From positions 7,812,071-7,876,070 of the forward strand of contig NC_037650.1 in the NCBI RefSeq assembly GCF_003254395.2: DNA of 64,000 bases. Direction: 5' to 3'. The stretch is from Apis mellifera (taxonomy: Eukaryota; Arthropoda; Insecta; Hymenoptera; Apidae). Position numbers and translations under genes: made by a program. Positions within the stretch are counted from its first letter, which is position 1. Each line of letters begins with the position of its first letter. Below, piece by piece: positions 13,937 through 26,125 of the stretch. A model generated the notes under the pieces. It saw only the letters and a program-made list of their open reading frames with translations. It made no database searches and was not told the DNA's origin.

Positions 13937-13952
13937 CACGCGCGCGCGCGCA
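13937..13952. repeat. Alternating CG tract next to TA tract
   Basis: Alternating C and G follows a short ATATAT tract. Such purine-pyrimidine alternation is known to favour left-handed (Z) DNA. Confidence 0.9.
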
Positions 13953-16900
13953 TACATATTCACCGTGTTCCGTGTTCGAATCTTGGCGTGGTGGATCGTG
14001 CAAAAGCGACAGGAACAATGGAAAATCGCGGACCGAAAGTATTCGATTCGACACGACTGGACGCTTATAAGCGCGCGCGAGCCTACCCTGTCGACGCCGC
14101 ATCGCGGGAGCACACGGCGGTGCCCCCTACGTGGGCGCAGACCCTTTTACATTTTTACCACGGACGCGCGAGAACTCGATATTCCGACAAACACCGATTG
14201 GAAATGTTAAAAGATCGAAAGAATTTTAATGAAAACCCCCGACCATCGGCGGCCCGCCCGAACGTGCCTTTTAATAGTTCATCCGCGTCCGTTTTTTTTT
14301 CCTTTTTTTCCTTTTTTCGTTTTTTCGTTTTTTCGTTTTTTTTTTTTTTTTTGCTTCGCCCCTCGCTGTCCCCCACCCACCGACGGCCGCGTCTCCCTGT
14401 CTCTCTTCTCCTCTCTCCTCTCCTCTCTCTCCCTTTCCTCCCCCTCTCTCTGTCGCTCTCCCTCCTTTTCTCCTTTTTTTTATTTCATTCGCTACGTTTC
14501 GGTCCGCGAGCGGTCCGCTGCGGCCGGACACAGAAAATATATATCTGTTGAAAAAGTAAAGCGACCGCCGTACGTTCGCCACCATTCCGGACGGATGGAC
14601 GGACAGACGGGCGGACAAATGGAAGGGCGAGAAGGGTGGCGGCTGCCTTGGAAAAAAAGAGTAGCGACAAAAAGAAGGAGAGAGAGGAGAAGGAGATGGG
14701 AGAGAGGAAGGGACACAGGAATTATCTTTCCTCTCGTGCATGTTTATTTTTCGCGTGATTACAAACGAAGTTAATCTGAATCGAATGAAATTAATTTTAT
14801 TGTCCGCGGGGAAAAGCTCATCCGCCGGCCGATCTCCTCTTTCAAGCCTTTGCCCTCATGTGACTCTTCGTACACACTTGCCACAATCCGAGTGTCTCGA
14901 TATGTGTGTGACGATGGATCCTAACGGACGTGCAATTCATCTGGAATTATTACCAAGAAGTCGCGCGTATACCGCACGGAATTGGAATCAATGTCCACCA
15001 CCGGCGGTGGTCCTCGCGATGGAGGGGATTTCCCGGACGATGGCGTAAGTCGGATAAAAACCGCCACGTTTACATTTGTCAACGTCGTCGACGGGAACGA
15101 ACACGATTCCCGCTTAACGCTCTTTAAACAGTATATTTAGATCTCCTGGTGGAATACGATATCTCGAATACCATGCGTGAATCGGAAATAATATCGATCC
15201 TTCCGTTCAACATCATTTCAACTATTGACGATTCTTCTAGAGGAATCGAATAAATTATATTTACATCGTTTATTTATCCGTTTAAAACTCACTCGTTCCA
15301 AAACTATGTAGAATTAATTTCCTGACATCTCGAGGAAAGATCGATAAATTACATATCGAAGGGAAGAAGAGAAAATAGAGGAAAAGAAAGACAGAGGTAT
15401 AAATGACGAATGGCGCGAAAAGTCGGGATGGGGAAAATAGCGCGGCAACAAGATCTGTGGTACGTCGTATTTAAGTGGTTTATAATCGATAATTGGCAAT
15501 TAAAAGTGTGCTCGGTATCGGCTCGGTCGGAGGCCGTGAAATTAAAATAGCGAAACTAGAGACACAGGGAAGGGGGGCGGGGAGGAGGAGGAGGGAGGAG
15601 GAAGGGGGTTGGGTGTCGGATGATCGATCGGGGCAATGATCATCGAGGAAAGCCGCGGGCGTAATAAATAGTCCGGCCGTGTGAAAAATGATAATCGATA
15701 AACGGACGGTGTACGCGCGCATACGGTGCACGTACACACGCGCGAGCTTTTGGCACGGTCGGGCCGCAATGTTGACAAAGAAAATTATTATTTTCGATTG
15801 GTAACACGAGCCGGTGAACGATGACCCGAAATAGTCATCGAGAAAGTGATGAACTCGAATTCCAGCCTGATTACTCGCGCGCGCTCCATTAACTCGAATT
15901 TCGCGCGAACCAATCGACCGTGCTATATATAGTCACCGCACATGCCGATCGCCCTTTCGAATGGCAAGATTCTTTCGCAAATTTTAACCGTGTATATATA
16001 TATATATGTATAATGTATTTATATCGTTATCGGTTCGAGATAAATTATCGATGTTTACACCGCGTGTTTCCCGTCTATGAAATCGCCCCTAAACGATCGC
16101 CTAAATATTCGGCGAACCGGGTCATTGGATTTTCGTAATCCGATCCCAACCCCCGGATCGTTATCAGACGAATTGGGCTAAGATTCGTGACATTTTTTTT
16201 TTTCTAATTTTATTTATAATGAAGATAAAGATCCTCTCGATTTCTGGAGAGGATAATTAATTTAGAATTATCGTATACGTGAAATTGAATTTAATTTACA
16301 TTATATACGGAGACTGAAAAAAAAATTATATACGTTTCCGCAGCTTCTATAAATCCTCAAACGACCGGTTAAAATTATCTCGTAATTCTGAATAGCGAAA
16401 TTGGCATCCTACATGTCTCTAAAAAAAGAAAGGAAGAAAAAGCGTTGCATATTTTCATTAGGTAAACAGACGGGCGAGAAGACTCGCCGAAAGGAAAACA
16501 AAGATACATCCGAGCCACCACCCGAAACTTCGCAACTCCGCCAACGAAGCGAAGAGAATTAACCGCGGGTTGAGCGCAGACAGCCGCTCGTCCGCGCACG
16601 TGGCGCAACGTTTAACCCAGATCGCGCGAGCACCCCGTATAAATCATTAGGCATTAGGCGTGCTAATTACAACTGTCTCTAAGCAGCTACATTAGCGGCG
16701 CGTCGGTTAAACGGCGGCGCCACCCACGGTTCCTAGAAACGAATTTACCGCCTCGATATTACCGATCCGATCCTTAACGACTTCTTGGAATGCGGCTCGC
16801 GCGGAAACTCAAGCTATGTCACGATCACGACCGACCACCATTCCCTTTCTCCCTTCCACCGTCATCGCGCCAGAATTACCCTTAACAATAACGATAACGC

Positions 16901-19900
16901 TGCTTGAGATCCGAGAGATAGACAAGTAAGAGGGGGCTCGAAACTCAGTAATAATCGAGGCGAATTACGAGGAAACGAGTGAAACGTGCAACGACTGCAG
17001 TAGAGGAGGAGGGGACGAGATGAGAGCAGATTTCATTTCGCGCGTGTACGCGCATATCCGTTTGAGAATACGCGGACAACTTGTATTATAGCACGGTTTC
17101 GTAGAAGAACGGAGGAGGAATCTCTTGGCGGATTAACCCGCGGTGAGGATCGCCGTTATTTATTTTCTCGCGCCGCGCATTCCTCGCGGCCAACGCGGGA
17201 CAAACTCCCCCGTTGTCGGAGGTCGAGGGAGTCACGAGTCGAAGGTTGGAACGAGCGGCCAACTTCCGGCCGGAGGAAACGAGAGAGAGAGAGAGAGAGG
17301 CGGATAGGGAAGGGGCAGGATTGGGAAGAAAGGAGGGAAAAGGCTTTCGACGCGGTACAACGAGGGTGAAGAGATACACGGGTGACTGACGGAGACGGCG
17401 AGCCGAGCGTCGAAACGGGGGTGGCGAAAGGAGGGGGATGGGAGAGCGGGGATGACGAAGTCGGAGGGAAGAGAAGAGATGCTTCGGCGAGCGTCGCTCG
17501 AGTAATTATTACGGATTTTCCGGATCTAATTCTCCGGACGGTAACACGACACAATTCACTCACGCAGATTGCGCACGAGAGGATGTAAATTCCTGTCAGT
17601 CGGACGGTCCATTTCATCTCCTCTTTTTCGTCGGCTCCTAACCGACACCGAGGTCGACGCTGGACGATTATTCGGTTTTCCACTTTCCCCTTTCTCCCTC
17701 CTCCCCCTCCTTCTCCCTCCCCTCCTCCACCATTCCCATTTCCACCGCCGCGTTTTCCTCTCTCTACCGTTTTCCTCTCTCTCTTTTTCACCCCACGAGG
17801 TGGACTGGGTCGTTCCCAACCCCCTCGCCGCTTCTCGGCTTTTAACCGCGATTACGGGGATCTCGAGAGTAGGCCTCTCGAGATCGAAGTTAAAGGTGAT
17901 TCCGTGTTTCCTCGTGTTCCACCATTTCCTTCTCGCGCGAGCAATTTCAAGGTTACCGATCGAACTTTCCCTCTTTCTCTCCAACCTCTCGCTCCACCCT
18001 CCCCGTATCTCTTTCTCCGTATTACCTGAATTTCCGCTTAATAGAATTTCGGTCTTCATCAACGGCTTCTCCCTCTCTTTCTTTTTTCCCCTTTCTTCTT
18101 TTTCCCTTCCTCTTTGCCCCGCTCTTCTTTAATCGCTTCTTTCATTTCACCGGCCCTTTTCAATTTCGACCGTTTCGCTCGGTCTTTTGAAGCCCCGGCC
18201 ACGGAATAATAGAACAGATTCCACGGCAATTTTTTCGAATCCAACCGCGTTGCATCGAACGCGCGTTGCTCGCATATCAATTACGCCGATTTTTTTAAAT
18301 CGTTCCTCGGGGAGGATATCTATCCTCCAACCCCGAGGTCGTTCCTTAATTTCCTCCTTGGGGGAAGGTGAGGGAGGTGAAAGGAAAGAGGTGAATTCTC
18401 CTCTCTTGGCCGTTGGATCGTTTCATTGAAATCTAAAATCTGTCGAGGAAATGGCGAATCGGCCACGCGTAAGTATACGCTGTCGTTGTCGGATCTATCA
18501 TTAGGATTAACCGGCTACGGTTAATCACCAGTTAGGCCAATTTCTCTCGATTTCGTCTCTCTCTCTCTCTGTCTCTGTTTTTTTTTTTTTTATATCCCAT
18601 GTTCCATGGATTTCGGATTAAAAATCGTTTCTGCGCGTGAGAATCGTGCAGCTTGTCGAGCTTGAAACTTCGAATACCGTTGTTTTTCGTGTCACAGTTT
18701 TATTTATATATATATTCGAATTTTTCTCATAATACTAGTTGAATTTATTTTTATTTCGAATAATTCGAAATGTTCGTTTTCCTTAAATATCACTCGTTCG
18801 TTCATTCGTTTATCATTATTATCATTATTTCCAGGATTACGATTGGATGACGAAAGGGAAGATTTCGTCATTCCGTTCGAATGCCGATCACGGACGACGA
18901 AATGGATAAACAAATTTAACACTTCCTTGAACATCCTTTTATCCATTACACATATCCTATCAGGGTCTATTTCATTAAGTGATCAAGCGTATCCAAAGCA
19001 TTCCTCCACCAAAGGATTCTAATCAAAGGAAAGCTGTTTCCGAATTCCAGCATCTGTTCCGACCTTGTGCAGTTACATGTCCATTCGTTTATCTCAAAGG
19101 TAATATTAGCTCGCATCAATGATTAATCATCAACATAATGTAGATTTCACGGAGAAGAAACCTCGGCTAACTGTTAAAATATACCTCGTCTAGGTGAATA
19201 AATATTTGAATCTACTTCCACAAGACGAAAATTCAATTTAGAATATCGTTAAGAATGGATTTAAGGATGCCCGCAATTATTTCAATTTTTCTTTAATCTA
19301 AGAGAATCAGTAAAATCACGAACTCAACAGAACTTTAATTCATTCGGAATAATAAATATTTCGTGGCTGACCTGAATTTCGCTTAAACGCCAATCTAATA
19401 CCTATTTTGGAGATGCTGTCGGATAATGTTTATTATTAAATTCACGTTGTATCGTCGTCCCGATCAGAAAACTAATTTAAATCGAAACTCTATTTATCTT
19501 CGACTAATTTCAAGAAAGAATAAGAATAAATCCATCCAAAAAATTTTTGTCCTTTTAAAAATTTCCCCTTTTTACCTCGTCATAAAAATACATTATTTCC
19601 TATAAACATCCTCTATAAACGTCGAGAATATTTCCCTCTAAAACCTGACCCCCAAAACATTCTATATTCGATATTCGATGGAACAATTACAAACCGATAA
19701 CTCGAAAACACGAGCAACTTAATAATTTGCAAACTATTACCAGCGAAACGGTGTCGAAAACTCGTCGGTTCGTTTTAACAAAACACCATGCTGGTTGGGG
19801 ATCAGATCGAGAAAAAGGGAACAACGGAAAAGAGGGAGGGTGACCGTTCCGTACGATAACTCGCGTGACGCCTAATTAAACGTTCTCCGCTCAAAATATC

Positions 19901-19970
19901 ATATTCAGCTCGGTAGAACGATCTAGATATCAGCGACCGTGTCACCGTCGTCGTGCATGCGACGACAACG

Positions 19971-19972
<2 letters not shown>

Positions 19973-20015
<43 letters not shown>
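19973..20015. repeat. (GAC)n trinucleotide repeat
   Basis: About 14 near-perfect GAC/ACG units. This makes the poly-Thr and poly-Val open frames on the two strands, which are therefore not evidence of a gene. Confidence 0.97.
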
Positions 20016-20017
<2 letters not shown>

Positions 20018-23000
20018 GACGAGGAGGAGAACGACTAGACACGCACACGAGAGTATTACGGGGGTCGCAGGGACGTGTGAGTGGTCATTAAGGATGCCGG
20101 GGGCCACTAATCGTCATCAGAGACGTATTCACCGACGACCACGGGCACGCAGAAAATATAAAATTGCCCGTGCGCGGCGATCAATAGGCATAATGATTAT
20201 TTTCCACGGTATAATGAGCGCCAGTCACTCCCACCATCGCGGATTACGTGTGCACGTTCGACGGATAATAAAGGATCCGGGTCAATAGCGATGTAATGAG
20301 GTATCTGGACATCGTCGCCAAGATTCTCGCGAGACGAGACGTTTATAGGCGTTTTTTCTTTTTATGCATCGCGCGAAATGAAAATGTTTCTGCTCGATGA
20401 TATTCCTTTGTGACGATTTTTTTTTTCTCTTTCTATGTGAATATCGTTTCGATTTTATTTAGCGAAACACTTAAATATTTGCGGAGATTCGGATTCTGTT
20501 TTTTTCTTATTTTTAATATGTAATTTTTCAAACGTTTACTTGGTACAAAATAAAATAAGATTGATTATTTTGATCTCTCAAATCTCGATCAATGTCCACC
20601 GTCCTCCATAATTTTCTCTATATGTGTATATTGCGGGACGTGTTATTAGGTGTTGATATTTCATACCGATATCATATTTTACCAATTATTATTTCTCCCT
20701 AACAATACAAATTGCAAGTGTCGTACCGTTGTCTAGAAAAATTTTAATTATGATTTAATCGCGATCGGATACCAGACAAATATTTCAGTGGAAATACTCC
20801 AATGTTTTCAGGTCATCCCAAATATATCTCCATTCTCCGATCGCATTGATTCCATGCAACTTGACAGCTATATTTTAACCATTTTATTATTCCACGAGAT
20901 ACTTCGAATCATCCTTAATTTTTCAAACTTATAATAACGCAACAAATATCACCCCCGATCTCTCGAATTTTCAGTTGTACAAATCCCGACGCACGAATCG
21001 TCCGTAAAATTAAATTAAACATTTACACGAACCATGTCCAGCAAAAATTCCCACCAAATTCGCTCGAACCACCAGAAAAAGATCGTCTTCATACGCGCAA
21101 ATTCCCCGATATTTCCAACGATTCAACGCGTCGATTCAAACTTTGCCGCCAACTTTCTCCGGCCGACAGACGTTTAACGCAAAACTTCCTTCGTTCCTGG
21201 TCAACCCATCACTCCACCATAGCAAAAATTCCATTTACGCCTCCCCCGATCGTCCGAAACGGCGATTTCACTTGCGCATATTCATTAACGATGCTGGGAT
21301 AATTCATTCGTCGTAGGAGGGGGATAAAAATATTTTTCGGCTGGTAAAAAGTGGAGGAGGGGCGACGAGAGTTCGCGTGACGAAAATTTTCGTGGGTCCT
21401 CCTCCTCCTTCTCTGGTAATTATGAGAATGCGTGTATTTAATTTTGCGCCGCGTATTAATTCGATTCGCGTGGCGATTCGAGCCGAGGAGGGGGGAGGAA
21501 GGGAAGGGGAGGAGGCGTTCGAAGAATACGCGTAATCGTTAGGTTTCGTTTCCATCCCTTCCTTCGGCTCCCTCCCTTCCCCTCTTTTGTTCCTCTCGAC
21601 ACCGTGGTGGGAGAAATTAAATTCGACATCGGTTTTTATGCGGGCGAATTAAGGCGAGCCGAGTTTAACGCGGCATAAAAATAGCGGCGTAAACGCGGCC
21701 GTGCGGTTTCCGGTACAACGATACGACGACTTTTCCAAGGGATAATTGAATGAGTCCCACTTTCGACCGAGTATATATGTCGATTTCTTATTTATTGGCG
21801 GTTGACACGATCGTGAACTTTTTCACGAGAAATGATAAAAGATGGAAAAAAGTTTTTATCCAACTTTCTTTGATATTCGATTGGAAATTATTTTTAGAGC
21901 CGTTCGAGTAAGCGTAGGATTTCGTTGCATTTTTCGCGTCTATGAAAAATCCACCATCGGATGGATTTTCTTCGATTTTCGTTAAGGGGGGGGGGGGGAT
22001 CTCTTGAAAAGTTGCGACTTGGATTATTCCTGCGTTATTAAAATCTGGATTTACGAGTGTATGGAAGCGCGATAAATATAATACTAGAGAGGGGTGAAAT
22101 TTGAGTAAGGGACTTGGACGCGACTAGTTTTTGTCTCAGGATTCCCTGCTATGGAACGAGAATTTTACAACAGATTGCCCGTGAGTTGTGAGAGTACATA
22201 TTTGCCAGGATTACTCACGACCGTTTGTGTCTTGCCCAAGGGCCCTGCAACGCTTTCCAAAAATACTCGAATTTACTGTAATAATGAAAAAAAAAGAGAG
22301 AAAGAGAAAAAGGAAGAAGAGACTTAAATAGACCCCTATTTTCTTTCATTTTAAACCTTCGAGTTTACCGTCCTACACGCGTAATAAACACTGGATTAAC
22401 TAGAATTCCTTTTAAGCGCCATTCCCTTTATCCCCCGTGTACATTTTCATACTTATGAAACGGTGATGAAATTTTCTCCTTCTTTAAACAAATTTCACTA
22501 AAAAAGAAAAGAAAAGAAAGAAAGAGACGTATGATTCCACGTATTCTTACGTAACAATTTATCGATGAAAAAAAATTGCGAAACTATGAACAGAATACTT
22601 TTCTAATCCCTCAAACCAAATTTGAGATTTCGACACAGATTTTTACACAGTTTAAACTCGAACACGAGAAAGAAGATTACAGAAGCAATCTTTAATTTTA
22701 TATCGTAATCAGATCTCGTTAAATTTATATCAATTCATTCCCAATTTTTTTTTTTCTTTTCGTCAAAGTTTGGAAGAAAGGAAAATGAATTTCACGCTCA
22801 GCCTAATGCCCGAGATTATTTTTAATCGCCTTTGAAAGTATAATTTCGCTGGAAGGGAGGGGAGGGGACACGATAAATTAGAAATAGAACAATTCCCGCG
22901 AAAGGCGCGAAGTTTCCCGGCAAGTTTTAACGATCCCGCGGAATTCGTGTAACGAAATTCCCGCGGACTCGCGAAAATTTCCGTAAATTAGCCGTGGCGC

Positions 23001-24776
23001 TAAGTAACAGCGGAGTCGTCATTTCGCATAATTTACTCGCATAATGCCGGGTCGGGGCGAAATTGAATCGTTAGGACTAACCGCATCGAAATAAATGGCG
23101 AGGTCGCAATTTAATAAGGACCAGTCACCATCTTCCGGTGATTAATTCTTGCTAAAAAGTTCCCGCCAACTTTACAGACTCCTTTCTCATGGATCCTAAC
23201 TTCTCGGAGTCATTCTCACCGACCGCCGACCACCCAACCCCTCTCTCTTCTCTCGAGGTGAACCGTCCCCTTCCCTCCCGCAGAGGGCGAGGTAAACTTT
23301 CCAACCCCCCCTCTTCGACCAACTTTCTTCTTTCCTCGTAAAACAGCCGGCAAACGACGCCCCTCCTGGCTGTCCTCTGTCTAACGCCATCGACACCTAA
23401 TGTATTTAATTTCCAATTAGCCGCGGCATAATTCGATCGATATTTATGGCTATCGAATAAGCCGAGACGTTTTCGTCCTCCTCCTTCTCCTTCCATCCAA
23501 CGTATTTTCTTTTGTTCCTATATCCCCGTGCTCGGGATACTTATAAAAGAAAATATAATTTTTCTTTTATCTTTCTTATCGTTTCGTTTTTCGGTATTCT
23601 CGTGGAAAATTTCTCTCCAATTTTCCCTTAATATTTTGTGAAATCTTCTTCTTTCTCTCTTTCAAGGTAATCATTTCGCGAGAAATTTCTTCCGCTGTGA
23701 TTTTTATTTTTAAAAATATTTGGAACGATTCGATGAATTTGCACGTGAAAAGGAGGGTAATAATGGTAAACTTTTGGAATGTTGTTTCGATTAAAAAATT
23801 ATCCTTCGAGAAGTTTAACACGAAGAATCTGTGTAAGAGGAAAGAGAATTATGAAAAATGAAGTTTAATGAGAGCGTCGCGGAAGATATTCGAGAATGAG
23901 CGGCAGGATGTTGGCAAATTGAAATAAGTTGCCAACAACTTGGGCAATTATGATCATAATTACGACATACATTATGCTAATTTTCCGTTTATATCGTGCC
24001 ACTCCTTATTCGCAAACTTTCGAACCGTGGAGGAAGAAGTTTTCGAAGGAAAAGAAAAAAAGAAAAAAAGTCCAGCGAGATACATCTTCTAATTTCTCTA
24101 AAATCCAGAGCGAACGATAAACTATCAGCATCTTTGCGATAAAAAATCTTCTTAACTCGTGTTGCACTCGCGCAGCAATAAAGGAAGATCTACAATCGTG
24201 TTCGTCGTTAATCGTTATCCTTCGCGTTTCATGAGGTGAGAAATTCACCCAAACGAAACAAATCCTCGAATACCTCGAACAAACGTTTTATTTCAAAACG
24301 AATTATTTAAATGCATTGAATTTCATAAACTTTCATCGTCATACTTTTATGCTTCTTTTCTTATTAAATAAAATAATAATATTCGATTCAATTCTTCTAA
24401 ATTCGTCAAACAAATATTCTCGACATCCTCCACTTTCCTTCTACGATTTCCTCAATCATTTTCTTCAACTTATCGATGCCATATCAACTTCCACTTGATC
24501 TACAAGATCTTTTTTCTCAAGAATCGGGTAAAAAAAAAGCAAGCAAAACACGATTCGATCCCTTTCACGCGAGATTCATGGAAAAGCAGCAAGACAGAAA
24601 GCGAGAATCGAGTTTCTCCCTGTTCGATCTGCCGCCTCCACTTCCTCCTCCCCTCCCTCCCGTTGCCTTAATGTTTCATTCGACAACGCGAACGTTGGGA
24701 AAGGTTTATTAAAATACGGCCGGATGAAAAACGGGAATCGTAAAAACCCAAAGTCCCAGGGCCTCTTTCGATATTT

Positions 24777-24836
24777 CTCTCTCTCTCTCTCTCTCTCATT
24801 TTTTTTCGGCAATCAACCAGAGAGAGAGAGAGAGAG
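24777..24836. repeat. Facing (TC)n and (AG)n runs
   Basis: A TC run (about 24777-24797) is followed 21 bases later by an AG run (24819-24836). The two are complementary and could fold into a hairpin with an 18-20 bp stem. Confidence 0.9.
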
Positions 24837-25264
24837 GGAGGGAGGGAGGAGGGGTTTGGAAAGAGGGTGGAACGGGGGAGGGGAATACAAGTTATTACGC
24901 GACGCTTGGCTCAGACCCGTTTGAAATCCCCGAAGCCATTAAAATAGAAATGGGAAACTCGGCCCTCCCAATTTCAGCATAATATTGTGATTACGATATG
25001 CAGAGACGCTTATATATTCGCGCGGGTACGGACGGATACCCCTTGCCCAGTGTACTCGCCCAATATCGGTATATCGCCCTTCCACCACCCTTGATACATT
25101 TATTCCTGCATAATCGACCTCTCACGTCATTATAGTCCTCCGACGCCTAAAATGTACATTTTAATAATACTGCCTGGACGAGATATACAAGAGGGGAGGG
25201 GGTGGAGGATAATTCTTAATTTTATGTCACCAGTTTCGTCTTTCTTGTAGTATATTCGTTCCTA

Positions 25265-26125
25265 GAATATACTTTTCTGATTCTTGAAAATCGTTGCTGT
25301 AAACTTTCATTCCAAACAGATGCTATTTTCGTGTAACTTCCATGAGGGATGATTGCTTCGAGAAGAACGATGAACACTTCGATTAAAACATTCGTGGAAA
25401 TTATACTTTTTTGATTCTTGAAAATCGTTGCTGAATAAACTTTCACTCCAAACAGATGCTATTTTCGTGTACCTTCCATAAGGGATGATTGGTGATAATT
25501 GCTTCGAGAAGAACGATGAACACTTCGATCATGTATAAAACGATTATATAGCTTTGTTCGTGGAAATTATACTTTTTTGATTCTTGAAAATCGTTGCTAG
25601 GTAAACTTTCACTCCAAACAGATGCTATTTTCGTGTAACTTCTATGATGGTATTATAAGAGGGATGATTGGTGATAATTGCTTCGAGAAGAACGATGAAC
25701 ACTTCGATCATGTATGAAACGATTATATAGTTTCGTGGAAATTATACTTTTTTGATTCTTGAAAATCGTTGCTGGGTAAACTTTCACTCCAAACAGATGC
25801 TATTTTCGTGTAACTTCCATGAGGGATGATTGGTGATAATTGCTTCGAGAAGAACGATGAACACTTCGATTAAAACGTTCGTGGAAATGATACTTTTTTG
25901 ATTCTTGAAAATTGTTGATAAGTAAAGTTTCACTCCAAATATTATTTTCTTTTTAACTTCCCTCTATTCAAAGAAGTTAAAGAATGATAATTATTTAAAC
26001 ATGTTCGATTGTGTGTGCAACGATTATATATTTATTCAGTTTCTTAAAATATTCTTTTTTGATTCTTGAAAATTATTGGCGAGTAAACTTTCACTCCAAA
26101 CGGATGCTATTTTCCGTGTTAAATT
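25265..26125. repeat. Tandem array of about six copies (130-175 bp unit)
   Basis: Units start near 25265, 25397, 25562, 25737, 25883 and 26047. Each carries TTGATTCTTGAAAATCGTTG, then an AACTTTCACTCCAAACAGATG-like segment, TTTTCGTGTAACTTCC and AGAAGAACGATGAACACTTCG. The first four copies are close to each other and the last two are diverged, the final one being partial. Units differ by small insertions such as a TGTATAAAACGATTATATAG segment. No long open frame crosses the units consistently. Confidence 0.93.

Larger units (their letters stand above)
11201..25264. other. Non-coding block, intron-like
   Basis: It contains a long TA microsatellite at 11988-12031, alternating CG at 13937-13952, T-rich and CT-rich tracts at 14290-14475, a GAC trinucleotide run at 19973-20015, a 13-G run at 21986-21998, and facing TC and AG runs at 24777-24836. 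Complex islands at 16600-17000, 20030-20300 and 22870-23150 look like possible regulatory DNA. A plus-strand open frame at 14740-15048 ends at a GTAAGT-like donor but has no recognised homology. Confidence 0.4.

Noticed and set aside
13970..13990. tRNA B-box-like GTTCGAATC
   Set aside because: No matching A box, acceptor stem or anticodon arm at tRNA spacing.
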